In this document: piece by piece, positions 34,899 through 45,765 of the stretch
Numbering within the stretch: position 1 is the stretch's first letter
How the letters are laid out: every line of letters begins with the position of its first letter
Origin: Galerina marginata
Lineage: Eukaryota; Basidiomycota; Agaricomycetes; Agaricales; Galerinaceae
Assembly (NCBI GenBank): GCA_023014335.1
Contig: JAECYW010000020.1
Span: 496,001 to 560,000, forward strand
Length of the DNA stretch: 64,000 nt
Direction: 5' to 3'
Program-made: the position numbers and the translations under genes
The notes under the pieces: model-generated
The model's input: only the letters and a program-made list of their open reading frames with translations
What the model was told of the DNA's origin: nothing
Database searches by the model: none

Positions 34899-37800
34899 AT
34901 GTTCGGGGGTGTTAAATGGCTCAAATCGCTCTTTTCAAGTGCTCAAGAGGAAAGCTCGGCTCCAATTAGCAATCCCTTGCCTCTGCCTCCGAATTATCAG
35001 CAAAATCCAGCCGTGGCTCTTCCTGTCGGACAGCCCAACATGTCAGGTATCAATGACTTTTTATACTCTATGGTTAGAGTCTAACGGACTGCTACATGAC
35101 AGGGAACTTTGGTTACCCGCTCCAGTATCCGTTTCCTCCATATAATGTCCCACCACCTGCCTTCGGTCAGTTACCCTGTAGTTCGGCCAAATTTAATGTT
35201 ATCTTAGCTATATTAGGTGCACAACCCCACTTCCAGTTGCCGTATTACCCACAAGGATACTACCCCATGTTTAATCTGCATCCTGGACATCAAATACCAC
35301 TATCAACACATGCTCCAGCACCAATGGAAAACCAATCTATGAAGCCGGCTGTAAATTCCGATATTCAAATGGCCAATTCTTCTGGGACAACTTCTGCAGC
35401 GCTTGCGGCGAATTTCACCTCAAATATACATCAACAGGAGGTTCATAAAGCGTCAGGAGTTCAGCAAATGAACACTCAACAAATTGCATCTGCATCTCAA
35501 CACCAGGAAATTAAAAACGGTGAGCAAATAAATTTACTCATCGGCGTACAAAGTGAAATTAGACTGAATACCCAGGCGACGCAGAGAGCGCTGACTGGCC
35601 ACAGGGATTTGTTCACCGAGAATACCCAGTTGGAAGCGAGCCCCCAAAATGGAATCGCACAAAATGGCAATGGCATTCCAATGGACATACTAATATTGAT
35701 GGCCATCGAGCAGAAGTCCGGACCTGTCTTGGCGTCATATTGTGTTCCAACCCTGCTTGTAAACGAGCCACTCGGCCAAAGACAAATGGCGCAGCTCGTT
35801 CCCTTCAAGTTCAGGAACCGTGTTCAATCAAAACCTGCAAAAGCCAGCTTACGGCGATTACTTGTAACGTGAAAACTTACCATTTTCGAACTGCACGAGA
35901 TGGCATTGCTTATTCTGTTTGGGAGCACAATGGAAATCATCTTCACGCTCGTCCTCCTGGTGGAAATCTCTCACTCTCGGAACAAGTTGCTGTCGATGAC
36001 CAGGTTATTCGGCGTGCAGGTGCCTCGGCTCACACATTAAGGACCGGCGACATTATCCCTGGCTCAGTTCCTTTGGCAGAAATTTCTTCAACATTGGCTA
36101 ATCCACGAGCTGCTCGTTATCAGGTGGCTCAAAGTCAGGCTCGTCTTGGAATTACCTCTTCAGTCTCTGCGAAGGGTGGTTCATCAGTTTTATCGGCGCT
36201 CGCAGGCCTTCGGGAAGAGTTCAAGACACCATTCATCATTAATTCAGCCATTCACGGCCCTACTTACCTTATGTTTCAGACTCCATTTATGAAGCACTTG
36301 CTCGAGGAGTCAATTATAAATTGGAATACAGATTTGGGCAATGGTCCTGATGCAGCGCGACATGGCATGGTTACAGACGGCGACCATACTTTCTTTAACG
36401 ATGGTATACTCAATGTGACATGCATTTTCAGCACCGTAATGTCAGCTTGGGTCCCAATTCTTTACACTTGGATTCTTGGCCAGGATATTGAACACCATCG
36501 ACCACATTTCCAACACATATCCCAATCTATTGTCCATTTTATTCAATCTTCAGGTCGCAAAATTACCTTCCATCCCAAGTACCTTCTGCATGTGCGTAAA
36601 AATTACTCTAGATTGATTCAGATCTTAAATTCTATTGGGTTCTCCCTAGGTTATGGACTTTTCGGCATCGCAACGGGCAGCTCATGCGGAGGAATATGCA
36701 GAAGCGTTAATTCTATCAAAGCCTGATTTTCAATCCCTCACCCTTGCATCACAGAAACTCGAGCGTGACGCATTTATCCTTCAAGCCCGCGAGGCCGAAG
36801 TTGGCTGCGAGTTCCACTTTTGGCAATCAGGCGAACGTCTCAAGAAGAATGGATCTCTTGTTCCCATTGACTCTGCCGATGACTTTATCCGTCTGCTTCG
36901 AATAATGACCTCCCGCTCCACATCTCCTGAGGATTTTCAAACAGCCGTTGATACCCTCCGCTCTACTTTTCCAAGGGTTGACTCATGGCTTTCTTGGTGG
37001 TTACGACCCGCTTTTGCCTCTATGATCTTCCCTGCTTGCAGTGTTATCGATCCTGAGGTAGCGGCACAAGTTCCCAATACTGCAAACCCTGCAGAACATA
37101 GCCACTCACTCCTTCATCATGCCGTTGGAAAAGATCAAGATTTAATCCCAGGAATAAAGAAGCTATTTCTCCATGTCCAGCAACTCGAGACTCAATATGA
37201 TGCGATTAAAGGTTAGCAATTATATCAATCTCCTTTCACATAGCGCCTAAATCTAAATTGAATTCCGACTCAGCGGGGCATTTTGATCCTCCTGCGCCTC
37301 GTCCTCACCGTCCTGCACGATCAAAGCCCAACCATACAAATGACGGCCGCCCGCCCGATACTGAAAAAGCATTGCATCCAATGGGTATCCAGGATTCACG
37401 TACCCAAAACAGCAATTATCTTAAATCGTACAGATGGGATGCCCCGAACTCATGTTTTTTTGACAATGGGCTTGAAATCTGGTTTCGTGCCGTTGCTCTC
37501 TGGTCGCCGCAGACTCAGAAAGACTTTAAATCTCTTGTTCCTGCGGAATCATATCTGGCGACCCTATTTTATCACTACCAGCGTCGCTTGAAGTACATCT
37601 ACACTGCGACTCCATCAATCACTGTCATTCGCGACCTAGAGCTGGTGCAAGGCATTACAAGAAGCAGGATCTACGAGAAATGGAAACTGTATCGTCACTC
37701 TGATGACTATGGGTGTAGCAAGACTTGGCTTGAATTCGCTGTTACCGTCGGTTTTATTCTTTTGGTGCGGCTCCTAAACTGACTTGAATTTTATTAGGAT

Positions 37801-40308
37801 GATGCCCCTCCAAAGGTTGTGATGGGGTACTTTGGAATTTACCACATTATAACCAAGCAATGTGGACGGGCGCATTCCACCGAGAACTATGTGACAGAAA
37901 CTCCGCAGGTATTCCTGTCTATAAATGATCACGACATCACTGTCGCTGGAAGCGATTGCGAAAATGGGATTGTAACCCTTACTGACTATTTTGCCCACTT
38001 TATTCCTCGCAAAAATACAGGGAATTATTCGAATGGGACAACCCCATTGCACACTCTTGACGACACACCTTGCTCGGAACATCCTTGTCAAGAAATGGCT
38101 ACCACAACTCATATCTCTACCCTCTGGCCTCAGGTTCTCAATATTATTTCCGACTCCTCTCATGATGATCCCTCAAATGCTAAGCAGAGAATTCACTTTC
38201 AGAATTCTTTTGTTATCCCCGACGCGGATGGCACCTGCATCACCTATGAGCTTGTTGGTCGTGTCATTCACAATGCTGGCCATTTCACATCTCAATTACG
38301 TTTTGGCGGGAAGACATTTACCTATGACGATCTTGCTCGGATGGGACTTGTAGAATCCAACAACTCTCGTCTTCTCGAACAGCCAGATATTGGATGCACT
38401 TACTATGTCTACCACAGAAGTTCCGAGAAGTCTAAAGTAAGTGTGATACTTTATTTAAGTCCGATATGACCACTAATTATGCTTATAGACAACTCGAGAT
38501 GTCGAAATTGTCCAAAAAGAACATGATTCAGTCCCAAAAAAAGCACCTGTTATACTTACTGAGGACGATATTGTGCCTGATGGCCCTCAGAAGCTTGCAC
38601 CTCTTGGCAATTTTACTCGAGAAAGCCATCCTGTCTGTGGAGAATCGTGTGGAATATCCAACCCCCTTCTCAACACGCCAATTCACTGCACACTCTGTAA
38701 TGAGGAATGGCATGAAATTTGTGTTGAATACTCATTTACCGAGCGATTTATTCCGGGAATAGACCCATGGTCCTGTCCTCGGTGTACTGACGAAGAAAAT
38801 GGATTATGGGATCAACTAATGTAAGTGTTTTTAATTATTGTGTCTAGATAACAATCACTAATGATCAGAAATTCAATATAAGGATTGGCCAGTACATCCT
38901 CCTTCAGCCTCAGCCTTCAGGTCGATTTTTTCCAGCTAAAATCCTTGGGCGTTCATCTTCACGTGAAGTTCGTATTCAATGGCACGATGGTAACATTTAT
39001 AGTCAAGGAGAGGCGCCCACTACCAAAGTATTCACCAGAGAACCCCAAACCTGCCTTCGGGCATGTTTTCGTGAGGCAATTTCACAGTCTGGAGTGCGTA
39101 TTTCTATTTGTTTCATTACCTAGATTACTGAAGAATTCTAGGTTTTATTTGGTTCTATCAAGTGGCCAGTCCAGCTTATACCCGACGCGCATGAGTTTCA
39201 CAATTATAAAAATGACGCCATTCAGGATGCTCTTGAAGAAGCCTGCCATAGCATCGCTGAGGTTATCTCTCGGGCTCGTCCTCACCCCATTGTCCATCTC
39301 TTTGACCTGTGGATCTCCTGGCGTCAGCCGAGGCACCAAGGTGGATCTCTCGCTCGGATGCAGCGCGAATTTGATCGTTTTCAACAATTCAGCAACTTAT
39401 TTGAACTTGACATACTCCCAGCCGACCACTCGCTAATCCAGCCGTTCATCGTCGAACTCCAACTCAGGCTGAAAGATTGTTCGTCGGATATGGCCATGCA
39501 TATTAACATGCTCGGCCATGTTCTTTTTGGACTTGTCATCCTTCGAACCTACATTGGACGACCACCAGCATCTGACCACCAGATCTTTTGGCTTGCCCGG
39601 CGCATGTCGGAAGACACTCTTGAAAATATCGCCGAAGATGATATTTTTGGCGATGCAAAGCGAGGACGCATCCAGCGCCTTCCGTTCACTGCAGAGGAAG
39701 CCATAGCTTCTTGCATTGAACCCATTCACCAGAGCAAGGATAGCCCTGTACGGATGGAAACTCTACGGCCCAGAAAATTAGTAGACGCTCACACAGGTAT
39801 TGGGGCTGGCGGTGCATCACTTCTAACGTTAATCCTGTATTCTAATAACGACACTTCAATTGGACCTCCTACAAGAGCACTGGATTCAAAAGGTGGCGAC
39901 TATATCTTCTTCTCAACAACCGACCCAGGATTATCTGGCGGTCCACCCTTTGTCTCACGCCTTTGGAAGAACACCACACCAAAAAAATTGTCGGATAAAT
40001 CAGTCCCAAGGCCAAAACCACGGCCTTTACAGAAGGCAACAAAATCTGTTTCCTTCAAGACCCCATCAAACACAGATATATCAACAGCTCCGAAGTCTCA
40101 GTCTAAAAAATCATCAGCAGCCCCTCGCATCCTGATGACTCAGTACCAGCCACACCATCTTCAGGTTAATCCCAAGGACGATCAATTGGGTATGGAGGTA
40201 GACGAACAGAAGAAAAATGTGCTTAAGAGAGTGGGGGAGAAGGGAGTTAATCTTCGACGAAGCAAGAGGAAAAAATCAGAGGGTGTGACCGTCAATTACT
40301 TATTATAA
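34899..40308 (+). CDS. Large GCM zinc-finger transposase with PHD finger and Tudor/chromo-like domain
   Basis: Exons 34899-35046, 35103-35165, 35217-about 35549 or 35628, then about 35714-36591, 36650-37211, 37274-37746, 37798-38436, 38489-38820, 38883-39093 and 39142-40308. From 36591 on, phases all close. Order of parts: a Pro/Gln-rich N-terminus; a Cys/His cluster (TCLGVILCSNPACKRATRPK ... WEHNGNHLHARPPGG) like WRKY-GCM1 fingers of MULE-type transposases; and a DDE-like region (VTDGDHTFFNDGILN; SAWVPILYTWILGQDIEHHR; VMDFSASQRAAHAEEY). Then a PHD finger (HPVCGESC ... HCTLCNEEWHEICV ... WSCPRCTD), a Tudor/chromo-like strand set (VRIQWHDGNIYSQG) and a long C-terminal region ending in a basic tail. 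The junction before the Cys cluster is not resolved: it needs either a roughly 165-nt intron or a 1-nt shift, so the gene may be slightly damaged. Confidence 0.72.
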
Positions 40309-40395
40309 CTTAGTTTTATTACTCCAAGTCGCTTCATAGAGTACTGACAAATGAGCATTAGTTAAGAGTAACTACCCTCTCCCTAAATACATTAC

Positions 40396-40610
40396 TTTTC
40401 ACTCACTTTCCCTTCACTTGAAAAGTCACTTGACTTTCACATTTCCTAGCCAAGTGACGGTAAGTTCACTTGACAAAGTCACTTTGCGTTCACTTGACCC
40501 ACCAAAGTGACGGTAAGTTAACTTGAACAATTTCACTTGACGTGCAAAAGTTCACTTGACTCACTTTCCGTATTCACTTCACTTTACTTAAGTACTCACT
40601 TTATTTTATT
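40396..40610. repeat. Right subterminal TCACTT repeat cluster
   Basis: About 215 bp just after the transposase stop, with more than fifteen TCACTT/AAGTGA-type hexamers, often as TTCACTTGAC. The orientation is mostly TCACTT, opposite to the main AAGTGA runs at the left end. Confidence 0.75.
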
Positions 40611-40688
40611 GTTCCACAAAGCGAAGACTTTGACATCCACAAACGAAAGGGCATGCCGGTCACCACCGGGCTTACTTAAGAACGCCAT

Positions 40689-40730
40689 GCAACACTTTTG
40701 CCACACGTGATCTTGTGGCAAAAGTGTTGC
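40689..40730. repeat. Perfect 17-bp hairpin
   Basis: GCAACACTTTTGCCACA (40689-40705), an 8-nt loop, then the exact inverse TGTGGCAAAAGTGTTGC (40714-40730). It looks like two transposon ends lying almost head to head, or the remnant of a very small foldback element. It is too long to be chance in this AT/GC context, and no ORF is associated. Confidence 0.8.
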
Positions 40731-41514
40731 ACGCGGCTACGCGGCTGCCTCAAGGCACTTCTGCCTCACCGCGCAGTGATAAATGCGATACTGGTATTGA
40801 TGAAATTAGTTTTGTTAGAAAGAACAACATCTTCACTTCTAGAGTCCAAAGAAATTTGAGTGAATTGAGTGCGTTAATGTAGAAGGATAATCTTGTACTT
40901 AAAAGCTGCAAGTGTGCTGACCTGGCACACTCAAACCAGTATTTAACGAGTAGAAGTTAACCATTCTCTTAGAAAAAAATAGGATAGGTAGATGTGTATC
41001 ACAGCTCCCAAACGCGTCTATAATCAAGCCGATATGTTAGAATCTCGTTGAGAAATTATTTTCGCACTTAAATTTAACGTTACCTGTCGCACACGCTCGT
41101 TATCCGGCCAAATCTTACGAATAAAGTTGTATTCAACTCTAAATAGAGGTACCTTATACCAGAAATTAGCAGTGTTATAACGCGTGAAAAGATCGTCGAG
41201 AAACGGTGAAAATGCGGTATGTTCTCCTCATGCATTGCCATTTCGGATATTTCATTCTTATCTGGTGGTTGGGCCCTACAGCCATCTTGTTTTGGAACTA
41301 AGAATAGCTTCTAGTGAACTTGAATGAAAAATGTACTTGGGGTTCATGGACCAAGTACCCACCCGGGAGGCTTGTTCATGGGTATTTATTCTGTTGCATC
41401 ATACATTACTTTACACTATATTATGTACCTAATATTTGTAGTCAACGTGTATTTACAAATAGCTCCAAGGTACCTTCTTTAATCCTCCCACTTCGCTCAC
41501 GGGAACTTTGGGTA
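40731..41514. other. No supportable gene
   Basis: No ORF with a motif. Mixed sequence between the transposon-related repeats and the TCACTT cluster at 41515. Confidence 0.5.
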
Positions 41515-41640
41515 CGGCGCTCAAGTGAAAGTGACAAGTGAAATTGTCGTACCGTGAGAAAAGTGAAGTGAAGTGAGCGTGGTTAATTTTAGGTGGGAAA
41601 AGTGAGTTCAAGTGAGCGGAAAAGTCACTTTATTGACAGT
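41515..41640. repeat. Third TCACTT/AAGTGA cluster
   Basis: Contains CAAGTGAAATTGTCG, which closely matches GTAAGTGAAATTGTCG at the left end of the GCM element, plus AAGTGAAGTGAAGTGAG and AAAAGTCACTTTA. It overlaps the stop codon of the first p23 gene by about 10 bp. It may be the real right end of the 34.4-kb element or a solo remnant of a relative. Confidence 0.6.
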
Positions 41641-42382
41641 CCTCGAAATGCCGTCCAATGAATCCCGTCTTTGCACTAAAATTGTCTTTACCCTCCAATG
41701 CCCATCGCTCAAAGTCCATTCCAATGCAAGGCAATACTCCCTCCACCTTTTGTAAGCGTGGCCAATACCGAGTATCCATCTGTTTCTTAAGAAGAATGAT
41801 TGTAAGACAGTGCTCCGTCAAGCGCTTTTCCACTGGCTGCGGTCGACATTTAGGTGAACCCTAAATATGAAGGAATCTGACACGATGAAAGGCTTACTTC
41901 GGAAATCACGTCTGCATAAAAATTCAGATGAAGCGCATATTCACGCTCTTCAGATTCTCTGAGCAATGGCAGAAATTTCTTTAATATCCGAGAACGCGTT
42001 CTTGAGTTGGATAACTCACTCCCTTCCATATGCCCGAAAAGAAATGCTCGTGTCCGTGACGATGCATTTCAAAGTCGATTCCGCGATGTCAGGAACGTTA
42101 AATGAGAGACAAATACAGTTCTGTACTAGTATCAGAATTACCAATTGATAATTGAACCACGAACAGACGAACAGACGAACCTTCGTAATTTCAGTGGGGG
42201 AACTCCGTTGCGCCCATAAGACTTGCGGGGTAGCTGGCGTTTTGGTACTAGGTGAGGCTGCGCTTTGGTTTGACTACAATTTTTGTTATTAAAAGTGTAA
42301 CTTTGAGCACAAGTCGAGAAGGAAATACCGGTTTCAAGTTCTCTCCGTTTTTGACCCCTGCCGAAGAACTATACATATCCAT
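41630..42382 (-). CDS. p23/SBA1-like CS-domain protein, copy 1 (179 aa)
   Basis: Exons 42382-42329, 42273-42181, 42120-42020, 41958-41898 and 41860-41630 join in phase to 179 residues. A CS (p23) fold is visible: PQVLWAQRSSPTEITK, CICLSFNVPDIAESTLKCIV, TSISFRAYGRE, then REYALHLNFYADVISE and LTIILLKKQMDTRYWPRLQK, with a p23-type FxxW end (GMDFERWALEGKD). In other fungi p23 binds ATP-bound Hsp90 and slows its ATPase. Compared with usual p23 the tail lacks the acidic DEDEQ stretch. Exon 1 (the first 18 codons) has only splice logic behind it. The last intron is only 37 nt. The end of the gene runs into the TCACTT cluster, so its 3' end may have been altered by the transposon. It is strongly diverged from copy 2. 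Confidence 0.78.
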
Positions 42383-42425
42383 GTTGATAATATCAGTTGG
42401 GCTATCTCCGTCCACGTAATCCGAC

Positions 42426-42949
42426 TCATCGACTCCAGTCAGTCTTAACGTATGCTAGCACGGCCTTGGACAATCGCGGCCAATCACGGGCAGTGATATC
42501 TTTCTTGAAGATAACAATGGTAACAGATTGCTGTGTCCTGCATTTTTCTGATGCCTGTGCGACGTGGTGAAAAATGTGTCCAGCAAGTCGTGAGGGATAA
42601 TCAACTCGTACTTCTGGTACTACTTCGGCGTGGAAGTCCAGTTCCAGGGCATAATCGTACCGTTTGTCCCCACTGGGCAGAGGACTGGATTAGATCATAA
42701 TTAAAACAGAAATATGGCATTCAACAGCTCACTCTTGCGCGTTGACTTTCAAAGAAATGGTGCTTTCGGTAATGGTGTATTTCAAAGTAGAGTGGATAAT
42801 TCCATGAGCCTTGACTGTTAGGTAAATGAAATTCTAAAATGGCTGTAACTTTCTGATTTTCCGGTTATGCATGAAACCAAACAAACCTTCTGCTTGGTGG
42901 TTGCCGAGCTTCGCTGAGCCCACAACACCGATGGAGTCTTGACGGTCAT
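42426..42949 (-). CDS. p23/SBA1-like CS-domain protein, copy 2 (140 aa)
   Basis: Exons 42949-42887, 42833-42733 and 42684-42426 join in phase to 140 residues. The start ATG gives MTVKTPSVLWAQRSSATTKQ, the classic p23 N-terminus. IYLTVKAHGIIHSTLKYTI, DKRYDYALELDFHAEVVPEV, QSVTIVIFKKDITARDWPRL and AYVKTDWSR at the stop follow the CS fold through the last strand. The acidic tail of canonical p23 is missing. Its middle exon has exactly the same length (101 nt) and phase as the matching exon of copy 1, and the preceding intron sits at the same place (after the first Lys-rich turn). The two genes are therefore tandem duplicates, 43 bp apart, that have since diverged. Expected role: Hsp90 co-chaperone or paralogue with a changed partner. 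Confidence 0.82.
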
Positions 42950-44580
42950 AGGCGATTGTAATACGGAAGACGAGGGTCACAGAAACCAAGATAGAGAGGT
43001 GATCAAAGTGCCGAAATAGTGGTGCGATTCGACGATGGTAGGTTTAGACAAGTAGAGACAAGTACCTGCAAACAAATCTTGCACCGCACTCACGGGTGTC
43101 AGGGGGCCTAGTCAATATACAATATTCCCCCGTACCGGTCCACCACTGACGCTCAACAAGCACGCTGTACATGTGTCACTGTCCTGCCCATCCATGACTC
43201 CTAGCACGAGCACAATAAACCTGTTCATGTTATGTAGGTCAGATTCAGCCAGCTGAACTTCGCCACGTGCAAGTTGGCGTCGAATGCCAGCATTCCTCCT
43301 TTGATACACCGCCACATCCATGACGTAGGAATCCGTTGAAGTACATGGATATATCGGCGAACTGGAGACGTACGGCCATGTTCACGCTCACTTGGACTAC
43401 CCAGTGCAGGTCATCTATTCCGCTCTGGCCAGCGTTGAATACCAACGAAATAGAAAAGGGTCAGCCTACTACAATCCCGTGAGTTTGTGCTCGCAACCAA
43501 CCAGAACCTGGGTGCAGTCGGAATCACAACATTTATCAGTTTAATTCTACTAGGAGTTTCGCTCTCGCAAAGCTACACTTTTTCGGCGGTGAAAGGAGTC
43601 TAAAGATCGGTTTTCGTTAAAATTTCTGGTAGGTTCAGTCGTGCGCGTTCACCTCGAGTAGTCACTTATGTTTTTATTGCAGCTTCACTTCGTTTCTCCA
43701 TCTCTCTGGATATCCCTAACAGGATAGTGACCATTTACTCTCACTGACATCAGTCGTCTTAATCTGTAAAACCTAGGCAATGCCGCTCATCGCCTCTGGA
43801 AACGGAATAGAGATGGAGGTGAAGGAGACCTTGAGGTCTCTGATCTTGAATTCCAACGACATACTCCTATTTCGGTTCGTTGCCCCCTTCCTTAACTCGT
43901 CGAGAAAGATTGTTGATGTAGCAACAACCTTTACTTTATCAACAACGCGAAGCGGAGATATGCCTCTATGCAGTCCGGTACATCAAGAGAAACTGCTTTC
44001 ATGACGACTTCGGTGCTCTCGAGAGTAGGATCTAATACGAACGAATATCTGTGTTCAAACATTTCGGTGGAGTCAGATTTTTCGTTGTTGGGAATGTACG
44101 ATGCTTAAGGACGAAGATGATGAATAATTAAGAGGACTGGTATATGCCTACTATCCTAGATGTGCGTGTGCGTGCTTATTAGTTACAGGCATGTATATGT
44201 ATTATGCAGGAGGTTTGACGTTTTTTTAATAATAAGCGCGTGTATATTTCCATTCACGGGTGAAGCAACCTTGCCGAGCGCGAAGCGATAAAGGAATTAG
44301 AAATGTCGGACAAGGTGTATGTCAATAACCGGTGGAAGGGAAGCTGATCCATGATAATCAGCAAATATCCTCGCAGTCTGGATACACCGCCAATTGGCCG
44401 GCACGTTTTTGGCCCGTGAAGTTCACACGAGGGAAGCGTATTTTTGTGACATTGTGACAACGTGAGCAAAGTGTTCTCGCCAGCCGGCATCTGGTATTTA
44501 GACACCGTGTCACCAGTTCAACGTTGGTAGAACGTGAAGTACCACATAGTTGTTACAACCCCCAACTCATCACCCTGCTA
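42950..44580. other. No supportable gene
   Basis: Short ORFs on both strands without motifs (for example 43112-43445 minus and 43780-44004 plus). No exon chain can be built. Confidence 0.45.
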
Positions 44581-45090
44581 TGTCTCATCAGATTCTGAAG
44601 ACATATAATATCATGGACTGCTCATGGATTCTGCCACCCTTCTGGGCCCTGCGTGATAATGTGCCGCCCGTCTTTTTCATTCTATGTTCTCCACAAATTT
44701 CAGGTTGTTAAGTCCATGCCACCTTCATAGATCCTAAGCGCATGCAATTCCATGAGTTATTCATGAACTCCGGCATCCCAGCCAGTCCCAAATAGCAATG
44801 TGCCGCCTACGTTATTCAACTCATAAGTATATGCTGTCTAATCAGATTTTGAGGACATGTAATCTCCTGGACTGTTCACGGATTCAGGCTGCTTTCTGGG
44901 TCATAGGTGATATTGTGCCATCCATCTTATTCAACTTATGTTCTTCACAATTTTCAGGTCATCGGTGTATGCCATCTCCATAGATCCTCAGCACATGCAA
45001 TATCAGGAGTTGTTCATGAATTCCGGCACCTGACACTATCCCAAACAGCAATGTGCCGCCTGCATTATTCGACCCATGACCATGCGCTCT
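44581..45090. repeat. Tandem repeat, 254-bp unit (two copies, 115/139-bp substructure)
   Basis: TGTCTCATCAGATTCTGAAG at 44581 recurs as TGTCTAATCAGATTTTGAGG at 44835, and ATGCCACCTTCATAGATCCT at 44715 recurs at 44969, both at 254 bp. The motif GTGCCGCC/GTGCCATCC appears at 44661, 44800, 44915 and 45053, so each unit is itself an old 115/139-bp duplication. Copies differ by roughly 15-20%, which points to age. No coding content was found. Confidence 0.8.
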
Positions 45091-45765
45091 CTGGCCAGAT
45101 AGCGAGAATATGGGACATAGCAACCTGTTCACAAAGTTTGAGGGTTGGACCTCATGCGGATGCCAGAGGCCGTCGATGTGGTTCAACACATACTGTGAAC
45201 CACGTAAACGCGTCCTGCTCCAGAATATTGTCAATCCCATCCCTGTGTTGAATATGTTCTTCAATATATGAAATTTTCAATATACTCTGGATATAGAATT
45301 GTCGATGGTTTGCGCGTTGCGTTCTGCCCGGTCGCAAGGCTATCGCCTAGCTTGTAGCATGATGCGTAAAAGATGATGGATATGTTTTTCCCGGCATGTC
45401 GTTTGGCAGCCTGGCTGGTTGGGCACTATGGGGAGCAGAGGGTTTCACCTTTCACAGTTTCCATACCATTAACAGCAAATTAATTTCCTTTTTATCCATA
45501 GCCTTTCACGACGGATCTTCAAGCAATTCGACCTACCGGACACTGAGTCCTGCATATTGCAGCTTGGAAACCTTTCTCGGGCGTTTGACTGAATCATATC
45601 AGGCTGTATGGGACGAAAACAGGCACATAAGGATATATTTTGGTAGTAATAAAGGTCTATCAGTGCTGGCTCTATAAAATGTCAATTGTCTGTAATGATT
45701 CTAATAGGCGGGGCTCTAATAAAACGCCTGATAGGTGCTGCGGATAATTGTACTAGCAGATCACC
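45091..45765. other. No supportable gene
   Basis: One plus-strand ORF of 93 codons (45396-45677) shows no motif or start support. Nothing else was seen. Confidence 0.45.

Larger units (their letters stand above)
34365..40612. mobile_element. GCM-type transposon (approximate limits)
   Basis: A single large transposase gene (34899-40308) is bordered by two stretches crowded with TCACTT/AAGTGA hexamers, mainly inverted relative to each other (34367-34535 and 40396-40610). No exact terminal repeat or target duplication could be fixed. The left border cuts into the 5' region of the TPR-CHAT gene. A third TCACTT cluster at 41515-41640 could mean that the true right end lies further out. Confidence 0.6.
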
